Positions 51,985 to 63,533 are shown, counted from the stretch's first letter. The stretch is DNA of 64,000 bases from JBKBIP01 sp046297495 (GCA_046297495.1 JBKBIP010000010.1:62001-126000), one strand, 5' to 3'. Translations and numbers: made by a program. The notes: generated by a model from the letters alone, not told the origin.

Positions 51985-52737
51985 TTAATTGCCGGGGACC
52001 CCCAGCCGGGCTTCGTGGAAGTTGCTCAAATCGTCGCGGCCAGCGGCGCCGACATTGGGCGCTGAAGGATTGTACACGCCGCCGGGACCGAATTGGCCAT
52101 TTTCACCGGCGGAAATAATCTGGAACGATCGCTCGTTGAAGAACGCGCCGGCCGGCGAGCGATACGGCGATACGCCGTTGATGGCGCCGACGTTGTAACC
52201 ATCTCCCAAGCCCACGCCGAAATACAGATAAGGTTGACCGCCGTGACCATCGCGGTACTGGAATTGGCCGGCGGAACCCACCAGCCGGTCCGGACGAAAT
52301 TCATAAAACGGCGGTATATTGGGACTGCCGGACAAGGGCGCGGTAGGGTTGTTGCTGAAGCCCAGGCACCGGCCGCTGCCGCTGGAACCGCTCTGCATGC
52401 CACCCAGAAACAACACCAACACCTGCCCACCGCTCAACGAAGTTCCCGGTAGGTTCTGGGCGCGCGGCCAGACACGGCGGCAATAGGGATTGTTGGGACT
52501 TAACGACACCTGACTGGGCGGAAACGGCGGATTGCCGAAGTGGGCGCGAAACGCCGCCATGGCGTCGGCCATTTGGGCGATCTCCGCTTTGGTGCGGACG
52601 TCCCCCACCACCTTCAGGGCGCGAAGGACGGCCGGCACCGAAATGGTCACGAGAATGGCAATGATGACCAACACGATCAACAACTCGATGAGCGTGAAAC
52701 CGGCACGGGCTGGAGGCCGAGACTTGGTGATGTTCAT
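51985..52737 (-). CDS. Major-type prepilin, GspG/PilA-like
   Basis: A 250-residue pseudopilin with leader MNITKSRPPARAG then FTLIELLIVLVIIAILVTIS, the canonical GspG/PilA start. A long helix follows (VVGDVRTKAEIAQMADAMAA), and the C-terminal globular domain is Gly/Pro-rich (SGGQVLVLFLGGMQSGSSGS), ending near the GENGQFGPGG block of exported GspG proteins. ATG 52737 has AAGGA about eight bases upstream; an earlier in-frame ATG (52821) would give an unlikely leader. It is the first pilin gene after the platform protein. Confidence 0.85.
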   Translation of the reverse strand: MNITKSRPPARAGFTLIELLIVLVIIAILVTISVPAVLRALKVVGDVRTKAEIAQMADAMAAFRAHFGNPPFPPSQVSLSPNNPYCRRVWPRAQNLPGTSLSGGQVLVLFLGGMQSGSSGSGRCLGFSNNPTAPLSGSPNIPPFYEFRPDRLVGSAGQFQYRDGHGGQPYLYFGVGLGDGYNVGAINGVSPYRSPAGAFFNERSFQIISAGENGQFGPGGVYNPSAPNVGAAGRDDLSNFHEARLGVPGN

Positions 52738-52824
52738 GTTTCTGATCCTTGAGTTGTCCCTTTCGGTCACAATGAGCGGTGACGCCATCCTCTGCCCCAT
52801 ACCTGAAATGAGGAGAGGCACGGA

Positions 52825-54081
52825 TTATTTGCCACTCATGCCTTCCAGCAGCTTGACGAGCGGCAGGAACAGCGCGATAACGATGCCGCCGATGATGAAG
52901 CCCAGCACGACGATCATGATAGGCTCCAACATGCTGATCAGCCCTTTGACTAGCGTATCGACTTCCTCGTCGTAAAAGTCAGCAATCTTGTAGAGCATGG
53001 TGTCGAGGTCACCAGTCTCCTCGCCGACGTCGATCATGTTGACGACCATTTCATCGACCAGTCGGCTTTGCCGCAGCGGCTCGGCGATGCTTTCCCCTTC
53101 CTTGATCGAGTCATGCACGCGCTGGAAACAGCGCTCGAAGACCATGTTGGTGCAGGTTTCCCGAACGATCTGGAGGGATTCCAGGATGGGGACGCCGGAA
53201 CCGACCAGCGTTCCCAAGGTGCGCATGGTGCGAGCCACCGTTGTCTTTTCGATGAGCTTGCCAATCAGAGGTATCCACAGTTTGAGCCGATCCACGGCAT
53301 AGGCACCGGCTTTCGACAGGCGAATCAGCTTGACCATCAGCCACAGTAATAAGGGGATCAGCGGCACGAAGTACCAGTAGGTCATGAACCAATCCGAGAT
53401 GGAAATGAGCGTCTCGGTGGCCCACGGGAGCTTCATCTTGAAGTCCTTGAAGATTTTCTTGAACTTCGGGATGATGGCCAGCATGATGAACATGACGATG
53501 GCCACGGCCACCAGAATGACCACGGTGGGATAAACCATGGCGCCGATGATCTTGCGCTTGAGGCTTTGGGCCTTCTCCTTGAAGTCGGCCAAGCGGCGGA
53601 GGATCACTTCCAGGGCGCCCCCCGCCTCGCCGGCCTTGACCATGTTGACATACAGTCGGTCAAAGCATTTGGGATGCTTGGCGAAGGCCTCGCTCAAGGT
53701 GCTGCCCGATTCGACGTCATCGACCACGTCGATGAGGGCGTTTTTGAGGACGCCCGGCTTCATCTGTTTTTCGAGGATCTTCAGGCTGCGCAAGACGGGT
53801 AAGCCGGCGTCCTGCAAGGTGGAGAACTGGCGCGTGAAGGTACACAGCGCCTTGCCCGACACGCCGCCGATGGCGATGACCTGTCCTTTTTTGCGCTTGC
53901 CGCCGCCGGTTTTGGCGCCGCGTTTGCGCCCCTTCTTGCCAGCGCCGACCTCGGCGATTTTGGTCACGAAGAAGCCCATTTGCTTGATTTTCAGCTGAGC
54001 TTCTTCCTCGTTAAGGGCTTCGAGGGAGTCCTTCACTTCGCTCCCTGTGGAATCCATCGCTTCGAATTTGTAGGTTGGCAT
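52825..54081 (-). CDS. Type II secretion/type IV pilus platform protein, GspF/PilC
   Basis: A 418-residue inner-membrane platform protein with the usual two T2SSF domains. The first is about residues 75-200 (CTFTRQFSTLQDAGLPVLRS, MVKAGEAGGALEVILRRLAD); the second is about 270-415 (RTLGTLVGSGVPILESLQIV, GEETGDLDTMLYKIADFYDE). Three membrane helices sit after each domain boundary (VYPTVVILVAVAIVMFIMLA, PIMIVVLGFIIGGIVIALFL). A Lys/Arg-rich linker at about 48-65 (GAGKKGRKRGAKTGGGKRKK) is odd for the family. ATG 54081 is chosen for its MPTYKFEAMDSTG start. Confidence 0.93.
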   Translation of the reverse strand: MPTYKFEAMDSTGSEVKDSLEALNEEEAQLKIKQMGFFVTKIAEVGAGKKGRKRGAKTGGGKRKKGQVIAIGGVSGKALCTFTRQFSTLQDAGLPVLRSLKILEKQMKPGVLKNALIDVVDDVESGSTLSEAFAKHPKCFDRLYVNMVKAGEAGGALEVILRRLADFKEKAQSLKRKIIGAMVYPTVVILVAVAIVMFIMLAIIPKFKKIFKDFKMKLPWATETLISISDWFMTYWYFVPLIPLLLWLMVKLIRLSKAGAYAVDRLKLWIPLIGKLIEKTTVARTMRTLGTLVGSGVPILESLQIVRETCTNMVFERCFQRVHDSIKEGESIAEPLRQSRLVDEMVVNMIDVGEETGDLDTMLYKIADFYDEEVDTLVKGLISMLEPIMIVVLGFIIGGIVIALFLPLVKLLEGMSGK

Positions 54082-54127
54082 GGCGGCCACTCTCCGGGAG
54101 AAAGACACTGGTATCAAGCGTCGCTAA

Positions 54128-56029
54128 TCAATAACTGTCGTCTTCCAAAACGGTTTCGCGCACCACTTCCTCGATGGTCGTGACGCCGTTGAAGATGGCG
54201 CGCAGGCCGGCGTCGCGCAAGCCGGAGACCCCTTTTTGCCGCGCTACTTGCCGCAGCTTGTCGGTGGAGGCGCCCTGGCTGATTTGGTCGCGGATGTCGT
54301 CGTCGATGACGATCAGCTCGAACAGACCGCAGCGGCCGCGGTGGCCGGTGTTGTTGCAGCGGTCGCAGCCTTGGCCGTAGTAGAACTTTTTGCCTTGCAC
54401 CTGGGCCGGCCGCAGGTTCAGCTCCATCAGCATCTCGGCGCTGGGCTGGAACTCGGTGCGGCATTCGGTGCAGATGCGCCGCACCAGACGTTGGGCCAGG
54501 ATGCCTTCGAGCGTGGCCGTTAGCAAGTACGGCTCGACCCCCATGTCGCGCAAGCGGGTGATGGTGCTCGGCGCGTCGTTGGTGTGCAGCGTGCTGAAGA
54601 CGAGGTGCCCGGTCAGCGAGGCTTGCACGGCAATCTGGGCCGTCTCCAAGTCGCGGATCTCGCCGACCAGAATGATGTCCGGGTCTTGCCGCAAGATGCT
54701 GCGCAGGGCCGAGGCGAAGGTCAGATCGATCTCGGAATGGATCTGGCATTGGACAATGCCATCCAGCTCATATTCCACCGGGTCTTCAGTGGTGATGACT
54801 TTCTCGGTAACCTGATTCAATTCGTTGAGAGCCGAATACAAGGTCGTCGTCTTGCCAGCGCCGGTCGGTCCCGTGACCAGGACGATGCCGTTGGGTTTGT
54901 GGATCAGCTCGCGGAATTTGGCCAGCATCCCGGCTTCCAAGCCAACCTTGTTGAGATCGAGGTTGACGACGGTGCGGTCGAGAACGCGGATGACGATGCT
55001 CTCGCCGAACATGGTGGGCAACACACTGACGCGCAAGTCTACGGCGTTGCCACCGACGTTCAACTCGATGCGGCCGTCTTGCGGCAAGCGGCGCTCGGCG
55101 ATGTCGAGATTGGCCATGACCTTGATCCGGCTGGAAATAGCCATCGCCAGGTGACGCGGCGGCGGCACCATCTCGTACAGCACGCCGTCGCAGCGATAGC
55201 GCATCTTGAACTCGTCCTCGAACGGTTCAAAGTGAATGTCGCTGGCATGATCCCGAATGGCCATGAGCAGGACCATGTTGATCAGCTTGCGTACCGGGGC
55301 GGCGTCTTGAATCTCCATCAGGCCGCCCAAGTCGATGGCGGTTTCGTTGCGCCGCGACCGCAGCTTGGGGTCATTTTCCAGCTGGTCGATGATATCGACG
55401 ATACTTTCTTCCTTGCCGGCGTAACAGCGGGCCAGCCCTTCTTCGAGGTCTTTTTGCGAGGCGAGGACCGCCTGCACGTTGGGGATGTTGAGGAAGTTGC
55501 GCAGGTTGTCGAGGGCGGTCAAATTGGTGGGGTCGGCCACCGCTACCGTCAAGACATTGTCTTGATACAAAAGAGGCAGCACCTTGAAGACGCTGGCCAT
55601 CGTTTCCGGAACCAGCTGCAACGCTTCCGGCTGGGGCCGAATCTCGGCCAACGGCACCGACTTCATGCCGTACACTTCGGCAGTGGCTTGGAGCAGCTGA
55701 TCGGCGGTGATCAAGCCCCGTTCTTGGGCCAGCTGGCCGACCGATTCCCCCAACGAATTGGCTTCAGGCAGCAAGTCGGTGACTTGACGTTCATTAAGGA
55801 AGCCGAGATCGACCAGCGCTTCCGCCATGCGCTGTTGGCTATCTTGTTGGTAGCCACGCCGAGAACGTCCCGCAGCGCGCGCGCCCCCCGCCGCCGGTCG
55901 ATCCGAGGTGATCCGACTCGGCGCCGCCGGACGCAACATCGGCTTGCCCGGCGCGGCCCCTTTGGTCTGTGGCGGCGGCGGCGTGGGTTTCTTCGGCTGC
56001 CCCGGATTATTCGGTGGCGTTGGCGGCAT
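54128..56029 (-). CDS. Type II secretion/pilus assembly ATPase, GspE/PilB (copy 1)
   Basis: A 633-residue hexameric ATPase that drives pseudopilus or pilus growth. After a Pro-rich tail (about 1-60) come an N-terminal MshEN-type domain (DLGFLNERQVTDLLPEANSL) and the catalytic domain. Walker A is GPTGAGKTTTLYSALNELN, the Asp box is TTEDPVEYEL, Walker B is DPDIILVGEIRDLETA, and the His box is LVFSTLHTNDA. The zinc CxxC pairs are CTECRTEF and CDRCNNTGHRGRCG, typical of GspE/PilB. It lies 46 bp upstream of GspF and is about 32% GC-rich in its linker like its paralogue at 57470. Confidence 0.92.
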   Translation of the reverse strand: MPPTPPNNPGQPKKPTPPPPQTKGAAPGKPMLRPAAPSRITSDRPAAGGARAAGRSRRGYQQDSQQRMAEALVDLGFLNERQVTDLLPEANSLGESVGQLAQERGLITADQLLQATAEVYGMKSVPLAEIRPQPEALQLVPETMASVFKVLPLLYQDNVLTVAVADPTNLTALDNLRNFLNIPNVQAVLASQKDLEEGLARCYAGKEESIVDIIDQLENDPKLRSRRNETAIDLGGLMEIQDAAPVRKLINMVLLMAIRDHASDIHFEPFEDEFKMRYRCDGVLYEMVPPPRHLAMAISSRIKVMANLDIAERRLPQDGRIELNVGGNAVDLRVSVLPTMFGESIVIRVLDRTVVNLDLNKVGLEAGMLAKFRELIHKPNGIVLVTGPTGAGKTTTLYSALNELNQVTEKVITTEDPVEYELDGIVQCQIHSEIDLTFASALRSILRQDPDIILVGEIRDLETAQIAVQASLTGHLVFSTLHTNDAPSTITRLRDMGVEPYLLTATLEGILAQRLVRRICTECRTEFQPSAEMLMELNLRPAQVQGKKFYYGQGCDRCNNTGHRGRCGLFELIVIDDDIRDQISQGASTDKLRQVARQKGVSGLRDAGLRAIFNGVTTIEEVVRETVLEDDSY

Positions 56030-56084
56030 GGTGATGTATCCCCAGTTAGCAGTTACCAGTGTTTAGCAGGCGCGCCACGGTAGA

Positions 56085-57230
56085 TCATTCCGTTTCTGCC
56101 TCTTCCTCGACTTCCGGCATCTCAAATTCTTCTTCCGACTCTTTCGGCAAAATTCCCTTTTCCGCTTGGGCGATCTTGTTGCGCAGCTCGTTGGGGTTCT
56201 GCGAGCGCATGATGACTTCGTCCTTGCTGCATTGCCCTTCCTTCCACAACCGGAATAGGTTCTCATCCAACAGAAACATGCCGAACTTGCGGCCCGTTTG
56301 GATGCTGGAGTCGATGCGATAGACCTTGTTTTCGCGGATGAGGTTTTGAATCGCCGGTGTCACCACCATCATTTCGTAGGCGGCGACCAATCCTTCGGGG
56401 CGGCGCGGCAGCAATGTTTGCGACAAGACGCCGATAAGGGCGGTGGCCAGCTGGGTGCGCACCTGATCCTGCTGTTCCTTGGGGAAGACGTCGATGATGC
56501 GGTTAATGGTGCTGGCCGCCCCGCTGGTGTGCAAGGTGCCGAAGACGACGTGCCCCGTCTCGGCCGCCTCGATGGCCGCGTGGATGGTGGCCAAGTCACG
56601 CATTTCGCCGACGAGAATCACGTCTGGGTCCATGCGCAACGCCCGTCGAATGCCTTCGCTGAAGTCCGGTACGTCCACGCCGACTTCACGTTGATTAACC
56701 AAGGATTTCTTATGCGGATGATAATACTCAATGGGGTCTTCGAGCGTGATGATGTGGCGGTCATAGTTCTCATTGAGCCAGTTGATCATGCTGGCCAAGC
56801 TGGTGGTCTTGCCGGAGCCAGTCGGCCCCGTGACCAACAGCAAGCCGCGCGGCCGGGTAATCAGCCGGGGAATGGCGTCGGGCATGCCAATCTGTTCAAA
56901 GGTGAGGAACTGATTGGGAATGCGCCGCAGCACCATGCCAGTGTAGCCGCGTTGCTTGAAGACCGCCACGCGGAAACGATTGCCGTCCTTGTACTCGATG
57001 GCGAAGTCGGCCCCCCCTTTTTCCTGTAGCTCTTGTTGGCAGCGATCCGGCGTGATACTCTTCATCAAGGCGGTGGTGTCGTCGCCGTCGAGATTCTTGG
57101 CATTCAGCGGTCGCAGTTTGCCATGATGGCGCAACACTGGGGGTTGCCCGACCGTGATGTGCAAATCACTGGCTTTGAGCTGAATCACCGTCTCCAACAG
57201 TTTGTCGATCAACACATTACTGGCTACCAC
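56085..57230 (-). CDS. pilT: PilT-type retraction ATPase
   Basis: A 381-residue ATPase of the PilT family, which depolymerises pili in twitching motility. Evidence: LLETVIQLKASDLHITVGQP at the N-terminus, Walker A GPTGSGKTTSLASMINWLNE, Asp box TLEDPIEYYH, Walker B DPDVILVGEMRDLATI, and the PilT-specific AIQNLIRENKVYRIDSSIQT. It lacks the GspE zinc cysteines. The tail is very acidic (ESEEEFEMPEVEEEAETE). GTG 57230 with GGGAGG five bases upstream is the likely start; an in-frame ATG at 57296 would add 22 unlike residues. It sits between two GspE/PilB genes. Confidence 0.9.
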   Translation of the reverse strand: MVASNVLIDKLLETVIQLKASDLHITVGQPPVLRHHGKLRPLNAKNLDGDDTTALMKSITPDRCQQELQEKGGADFAIEYKDGNRFRVAVFKQRGYTGMVLRRIPNQFLTFEQIGMPDAIPRLITRPRGLLLVTGPTGSGKTTSLASMINWLNENYDRHIITLEDPIEYYHPHKKSLVNQREVGVDVPDFSEGIRRALRMDPDVILVGEMRDLATIHAAIEAAETGHVVFGTLHTSGAASTINRIIDVFPKEQQDQVRTQLATALIGVLSQTLLPRRPEGLVAAYEMMVVTPAIQNLIRENKVYRIDSSIQTGRKFGMFLLDENLFRLWKEGQCSKDEVIMRSQNPNELRNKIAQAEKGILPKESEEEFEMPEVEEEAETE

Positions 57231-57469
57231 TGCGCCTCCCTTGGGGCAACACGACCAGCCTTTCCCAGAATTGGGATAGACCCTCTCTCCACACACCGCT
57301 GGGGCGTGGAAGGGAAGAAGTTTTATTGAGATAGGGGATAATTTCCTTCACTTGCCATTATTTCATGCTTCTGAGCACAATCAATTCGCAAAATGGAAAA
57401 AATCTGAAAAAATGAAATTTATCAGCATCGGAACCCCGACGCGCACCGGAAACCGATTCCCACCCACGC

Positions 57470-59188
57470 TCAGTCCACCACCGATTCATGGTGGCAGGTG
57501 CTGAGAATTTCCTCCAAGGTGGTGATTCCCTTCATGGCTTTGTGAATTCCATCCGTCAACAAGGGGCGCATGCCTAATTCGTAAGCTTTGCGACGAATTT
57601 CTTGCGTGGGCGCTCCATTAAAGGTCAGCTCGCGGATGTCGGAGCTCATGCGCAGCAGTTCAAAGATGCCCAACCGGCCCCGAAAGCCGCTGTGATGGCA
57701 ATGCTTGCAGCCCTTGCCGCGCGCGAATTGAGCACTCGCCAGTTGTTCGCGCGTCAGGCCGGCGGAGCGAATTTCGACGGCGGTGGGTTTATATGGCTCC
57801 TTGCATTTGGGGCAGATCACGCGGACCAAACGTTGCGCCATGATGGCGATGACGCTGGAGGCCACCAGATAGGGGGCGACGCCAATATCGACCATGCGTG
57901 TGACGGCACTTGGCGCATCGTTCGTATGCAACGTACTAAAAACCAAGTGTCCAGTTAGACTGGCTTGTACAGCGATCTCCGCTGTCTCACGGTCTCGAAT
58001 CTCACCCACCAGAATAATGTTCGGCGCTTGACGCAGCATGGCCCGAATGATGCGGGCGAAGTCGAGGCCGATCTGGTGTTTCACCTCCACTTGGTTGATC
58101 CCCGGCAGGTAGTATTCGACCGGGTCTTCCGCCGTGATGATCTTGCGGTCGGGGCGATTGAGTTCGTTCAGCGCGGCGTACAGGGTTGTCGTCTTGCCGG
58201 AGCCGGTCGGACCAGTCACCAGGAAAATGCCATTGGGGCGTTTAATGATTTGCTGGAACCGGAGGAAGTCGTCTTCGGCGAAACCAAGTTCGCGGACGTT
58301 CACCTGAATGCTACCCCGATCCAGGATACGCATGACCACCGATTGGCCATGCACCGAGGGCAACAAACTCACGCGCAAGTCGAAGTGTTTGCCGCCGATG
58401 GCCGTCTTGATCCGGCCGTCTTGAGGCCGGCGTTTCTCGGCGATGTCGATTCCCCCCATGACCTTGATGCGGGCCGTGAGCGGGGCCAACAAGCGGCGCG
58501 GCAGGTTGTCGCGCTCCACCAACACGCCGTCGATGCGGAAGCGGATGCGCACCCGATCCACGAATGGCTCCACATGAATATCGCTGGCCCGCAACGTGAC
58601 CGCTTCTTGAATCATCAAATTGACCAGCTTGACGACTGGCGCATCCCCTTCGGCGTCCAAGTCCACGCCGGCGATCAAGCTGTGATCGACATCGATGGTG
58701 GTGTCGGTGGTTTCAGTGCTGAAGAACGATTCCATCGGTTCGGCGCGCCCCGCTTGGCTGTAATGCCGATTGATGGCGTCGAGAATCTGTTCGCGCGTGG
58801 ACAGCACGGGGCGAATGTCTTTGTTGAGGATGAATTGCAGTTTTTGCAAGGTGTCGAAATCGGTCGGATCGCTCATGACGATAGTGAGCGAGCCATTTTC
58901 TTCCGACCAGGGGAGGATTTTGTTCTCGCGCGCCACCGACTCGGGTACTTTCTCGATGATACTTTCATCGATCGTCACTCCTTTGAGAGCGACGTATTTC
59001 ATGCCGTGAAACTCGGCAATGGCGCTCATGACATCCTCGGCCGTGACCATCTTGGCCTTCACCAAGGTGTCGCCGATGTTGCTGCCCGGCGTCTGCTGCA
59101 TCATGGAGTACGCTTTTTCCAGCTGCTCAGGAGTGATCTGCTTGCGCTTGAGCAGAATATCCGTGAAGTCGCTACGGAGTTTCGCCAT
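57470..59188 (-). CDS. Type II secretion/pilus assembly ATPase, GspE/PilB (copy 2)
   Basis: A 572-residue second GspE/PilB ATPase. The MshEN-type N-domain is ILLKRKQITPEQLEKAYSMM. The catalytic domain has Walker A GPTGSGKTTTLYAALNELN, Asp box TAEDPVEYYLPG, Walker B PNIILVGEIRDRETA, and His box LVFSTLHTNDA. The zinc pairs are CPKCKEPY and CKHCHHSGFRGR. A ribosome-binding site (GAGGGAGAG) precedes ATG 59188. It begins the run on this strand; the gap to pilT is 239 bp with an AT-rich part (57330-57425). Two extension ATPases beside one PilT suggest two machines or specialised roles. Confidence 0.92.
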   Translation of the reverse strand: MAKLRSDFTDILLKRKQITPEQLEKAYSMMQQTPGSNIGDTLVKAKMVTAEDVMSAIAEFHGMKYVALKGVTIDESIIEKVPESVARENKILPWSEENGSLTIVMSDPTDFDTLQKLQFILNKDIRPVLSTREQILDAINRHYSQAGRAEPMESFFSTETTDTTIDVDHSLIAGVDLDAEGDAPVVKLVNLMIQEAVTLRASDIHVEPFVDRVRIRFRIDGVLVERDNLPRRLLAPLTARIKVMGGIDIAEKRRPQDGRIKTAIGGKHFDLRVSLLPSVHGQSVVMRILDRGSIQVNVRELGFAEDDFLRFQQIIKRPNGIFLVTGPTGSGKTTTLYAALNELNRPDRKIITAEDPVEYYLPGINQVEVKHQIGLDFARIIRAMLRQAPNIILVGEIRDRETAEIAVQASLTGHLVFSTLHTNDAPSAVTRMVDIGVAPYLVASSVIAIMAQRLVRVICPKCKEPYKPTAVEIRSAGLTREQLASAQFARGKGCKHCHHSGFRGRLGIFELLRMSSDIRELTFNGAPTQEIRRKAYELGMRPLLTDGIHKAMKGITTLEEILSTCHHESVVD

Positions 59189-59381
59189 TGGAGGAACTCT
59201 CCCTCGGAGATCGCGATAAAGGATGATTCAGAAAGGTGCGAACGGATTTCTAATGGTTTTATCTTACCGCCTGGCAACGGGAAGGGAACTATTTTTTCGC
59301 GGAAGTTGCGCGGTTATGCACGACTGCCGTCGAGCGCCGGCGCATCTCTGTCAGCCCGACGCTGGGTTCATGGCAGACTCC

Positions 59382-59459
59382 CGATAGTTCCGGTTCCCCA
59401 GGAACCGGCTGGGGTTCCGACGATAGTTCCGGTTCCCCAGGAACCGGCTGGGGTTCCGA
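59382..59459. repeat. Tandem 39-bp palindromic repeat after acs
   Basis: Two exact 39-bp copies (59382-59420 and 59421-59459) abut each other, five bases beyond the stop of the leftward acetyl-CoA synthetase gene. Each copy holds GGTTCCCCAGGAACC and a second GGAACC/GGTTCC pair, so each can fold back. They probably form a 3'-end structure for acs or a transcription stop before the ATPase gene. Confidence 0.8.
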
Positions 59460-59464
59460 CTTGT

Positions 59465-61426
<1,962 letters not shown>

Positions 61427-61629
61427 AACGATTCTCCTGGAACAAGGGCGCCACAAAAGCAGAGGGAATGTCGAAAATTCTAAAGAATCCGCAGCCTCTT
61501 GAAAAGTCCGCACTTGCGGAATGTGGTGGACCTTTGACCGAGAACGCGGGGAAAGGTAAGATTATCGTTTAGCAGGAGAGCGCTCTCCCGCAGGTCGCCG
61601 CGAAACGGTGTATTGCCAAATACTCTCTC

Positions 61630-62172
61630 ATGAACATTTCCTACTTCAAACGCTTCAAAATGGAAATCGACCTGCATGACGTGCCGCCGGTGCCGATGTT
61701 GCCGGAGCCGTATTGCTGGGTGGGGTGGGATTATGCCCTGTTGGAGCTTCACGCCGAGGTGAAGTATCAGTGTTTCCATGAGGAGATCGACGCCACGGTC
61801 TTTCCCAGCTTGGGGAGCCGACAGGGGTGCTCCTATTTGATGAAAGAGATCACACGCAAGTCCGGTTTCGTGCCGCAGGCGACGTGGTTGATCGCCTGTC
61901 CGGGGGGCTATTGCGGGACGGTGCAGGGATTGAGCGATCGGCCAGGGCTGGGAGCGATTCAGAATCTCGGCGTGGTGCCGGCCTATCGCGGCTTGGGGCT
62001 GGGGCGGGCGCTGATCCTGCAAGCGCTGCACGGCTTCCGCCGCGCCGGTCTCAGCCGAGCCTTTCTCGAAGTGACCGCGCAGAACGAGGCCGCCATCAAC
62101 CTCTATCGCTCCATCGGCTTTCGCTGCCGCAAGACAGTCTATAAGGCCGTCGAAACCGTGCCCGCGTTTTGA
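61630..62172 (+). CDS. GNAT-family N-acetyltransferase
   Basis: A 180-residue acetyltransferase. The acetyl-CoA binding motif A is LGVVPAYRGLGLGRALILQA, with the R/QxxGxG/A signature as RGLGLG. Motif B-like FLEVTAQNEAAINLYRSIGF follows. The acceptor is unknown. It is divergent from acs. Protein acetyltransferases of this fold can silence Acs, but a regulatory link here is only a guess from position. There is no clear ribosome-binding site before ATG 61630; ATG 61660 is an alternative. The M16 gene begins 125 bp after it. Confidence 0.82.
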   Translation: MNISYFKRFKMEIDLHDVPPVPMLPEPYCWVGWDYALLELHAEVKYQCFHEEIDATVFPSLGSRQGCSYLMKEITRKSGFVPQATWLIACPGGYCGTVQGLSDRPGLGAIQNLGVVPAYRGLGLGRALILQALHGFRRAGLSRAFLEVTAQNEAAINLYRSIGFRCRKTVYKAVETVPAF

Positions 62173-62297
62173 CGAGAAGTGTCATTTACCATCTCTCTCT
62201 TGTCCCCTACCATGTGGATAGCATTCGTTTTCGTTCCGGGGCTGCCGTCTGGGAACGAGAAACTGCGTGTGTTTCTCCAGATACCAAGGACAATCTA

Positions 62298-63533
62298 GTG
62301 CCACAGGAAGTATATCACCACACCTTCGACAATGGGTTGACATTGCTGGCGGAGCGGATGGAGCAGGTGCGCTCGGCGGCGTTGAACATTCTGATCCCCG
62401 CTGGCTGCGTGTATGATCCGCTGGAGCAACAAGGGATCGCGTCGGTGTTGTCAGAGTTGTTTTCGCGCGGGGCGGGGCCGCTCGATAGCCGGGGGCTGAC
62501 GGAAGCTCTGGACAATCTCGGCGTCGATCGCGGCGAGAGTGTCGGCCAGATGAACATGCACTTCTGGGCGCGCGGTCTGGCTCGCAATCTGCCGCTGACG
62601 TTGGAATTGTACGCCGACATCGTGCGCCGGCCGCACTTGCCGGAAGACGAGCTGGACGCCGTCAAGGCATTGGCCATCCAGGACATCCAAAGCCTGGAAG
62701 ATGATCCGCGGCATTATCTTTTGGTCCAATTGCGGAAGCACCATTATCCGCCCCCTCTGGGCAATGACCGGCGCGGCACGGAACAGTCGGTCGAACGACT
62801 GACCATTGACGACCTTCGTTCCCATTATCAGCGTCTGTTTGGGCCGCGCGGCGCCATCATCGCCGTGGCCGGCAACATCGATTGGGAAGTGTTGAAAGAG
62901 CAAGTGGGGCGCTTGTTCGGCGACTGGCAAGGGGGCGTCCAAGAGCCGTTGACGCTCGGTCCCGCGCCGGCCAAGCAGGCCCACATCCCAAAAGACACCA
63001 CGCAGACGCAAATCGGCATCGCCTACGCCAGCGTGCCGGTCGGCCACCCGGACTATTACCAGGCGCTGGGGGCAGTCAACGTGTTGTCCGGCGGCATGAG
63101 CGCTCGCTTGTTCACCGAGGTGCGCGAGAAGCACGGCCTATGCTACGCCATCAGCGCCGGTTACGAGACCTTCAAGGACCGCGCCAGCGTCATTTGCTAC
63201 GCCGGCACCACCAACGAGCGGGCGCAAAAGACCTTAGACCTTACTTTGCGCGAGCTGCGCCGGCTAAGCGAAGGGATCGAAGCGGAGGAAGTCGAGCGTG
63301 TACAAGCGGGGTTGAAGTCGTCGTTGATCATGCAGCAAGAATCGACGGCGGCGCGGGCTAACGCCTTGACATCGGATTGGTATTTCCTGGGCCGAGTGCG
63401 GACGTTGGACGAAATCCAAGCCGCCGTCGACGCCCTGACGCCTCAAACCATCATCGACCATTTGCATCGTTGTCCCGCTCAGGATTTCACCATTGTGACC
63501 TTGGGGCCGAAGGCGTTGGCATGTCCGAATTAA
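62298..63533 (+). CDS. M16-family peptidase-like protein, zinc motif lost
   Basis: A 411-residue protein with the pitrilysin/M16 fold (NGLTLLAERMEQVRSAALNI, YYQALGAVNVLSGGMSARLF, REKHGLCYAISAGYETFKDR). The HxxEH zinc site is replaced: where active members have GxxHFLEHMLFKGT, it has GIASVLSELFSRGA. It should therefore be the non-catalytic partner of the next gene, as in two-subunit M16 proteases. GTG 62298 has AAGGA about eight bases upstream and starts at the family's usual point; the frame is open to 62169 without features. It lies 60 bp before the active subunit. Confidence 0.85.
   Translation: MPQEVYHHTFDNGLTLLAERMEQVRSAALNILIPAGCVYDPLEQQGIASVLSELFSRGAGPLDSRGLTEALDNLGVDRGESVGQMNMHFWARGLARNLPLTLELYADIVRRPHLPEDELDAVKALAIQDIQSLEDDPRHYLLVQLRKHHYPPPLGNDRRGTEQSVERLTIDDLRSHYQRLFGPRGAIIAVAGNIDWEVLKEQVGRLFGDWQGGVQEPLTLGPAPAKQAHIPKDTTQTQIGIAYASVPVGHPDYYQALGAVNVLSGGMSARLFTEVREKHGLCYAISAGYETFKDRASVICYAGTTNERAQKTLDLTLRELRRLSEGIEAEEVERVQAGLKSSLIMQQESTAARANALTSDWYFLGRVRTLDEIQAAVDALTPQTIIDHLHRCPAQDFTIVTLGPKALACPN

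Noticed and set aside
54584..56083. 499-codon open frame on the plus strand
   Set aside because: It is antisense to the first GspE/PilB gene, which has complete Walker and zinc motifs. No independent start signal or domain is seen.
59382..59459. CRISPR or attachment-site duplication
   Set aside because: Two abutting copies without spacers and no integrase or mobile gene nearby; a simple tandem duplication of a hairpin is sufficient.
61630..62172. Naming the GNAT protein as the Acs-specific acetyltransferase Pat
   Set aside because: Only the divergent position next to acs supports it. The protein is 180 residues with no extra domains, and GNAT families are too varied to assign a substrate.
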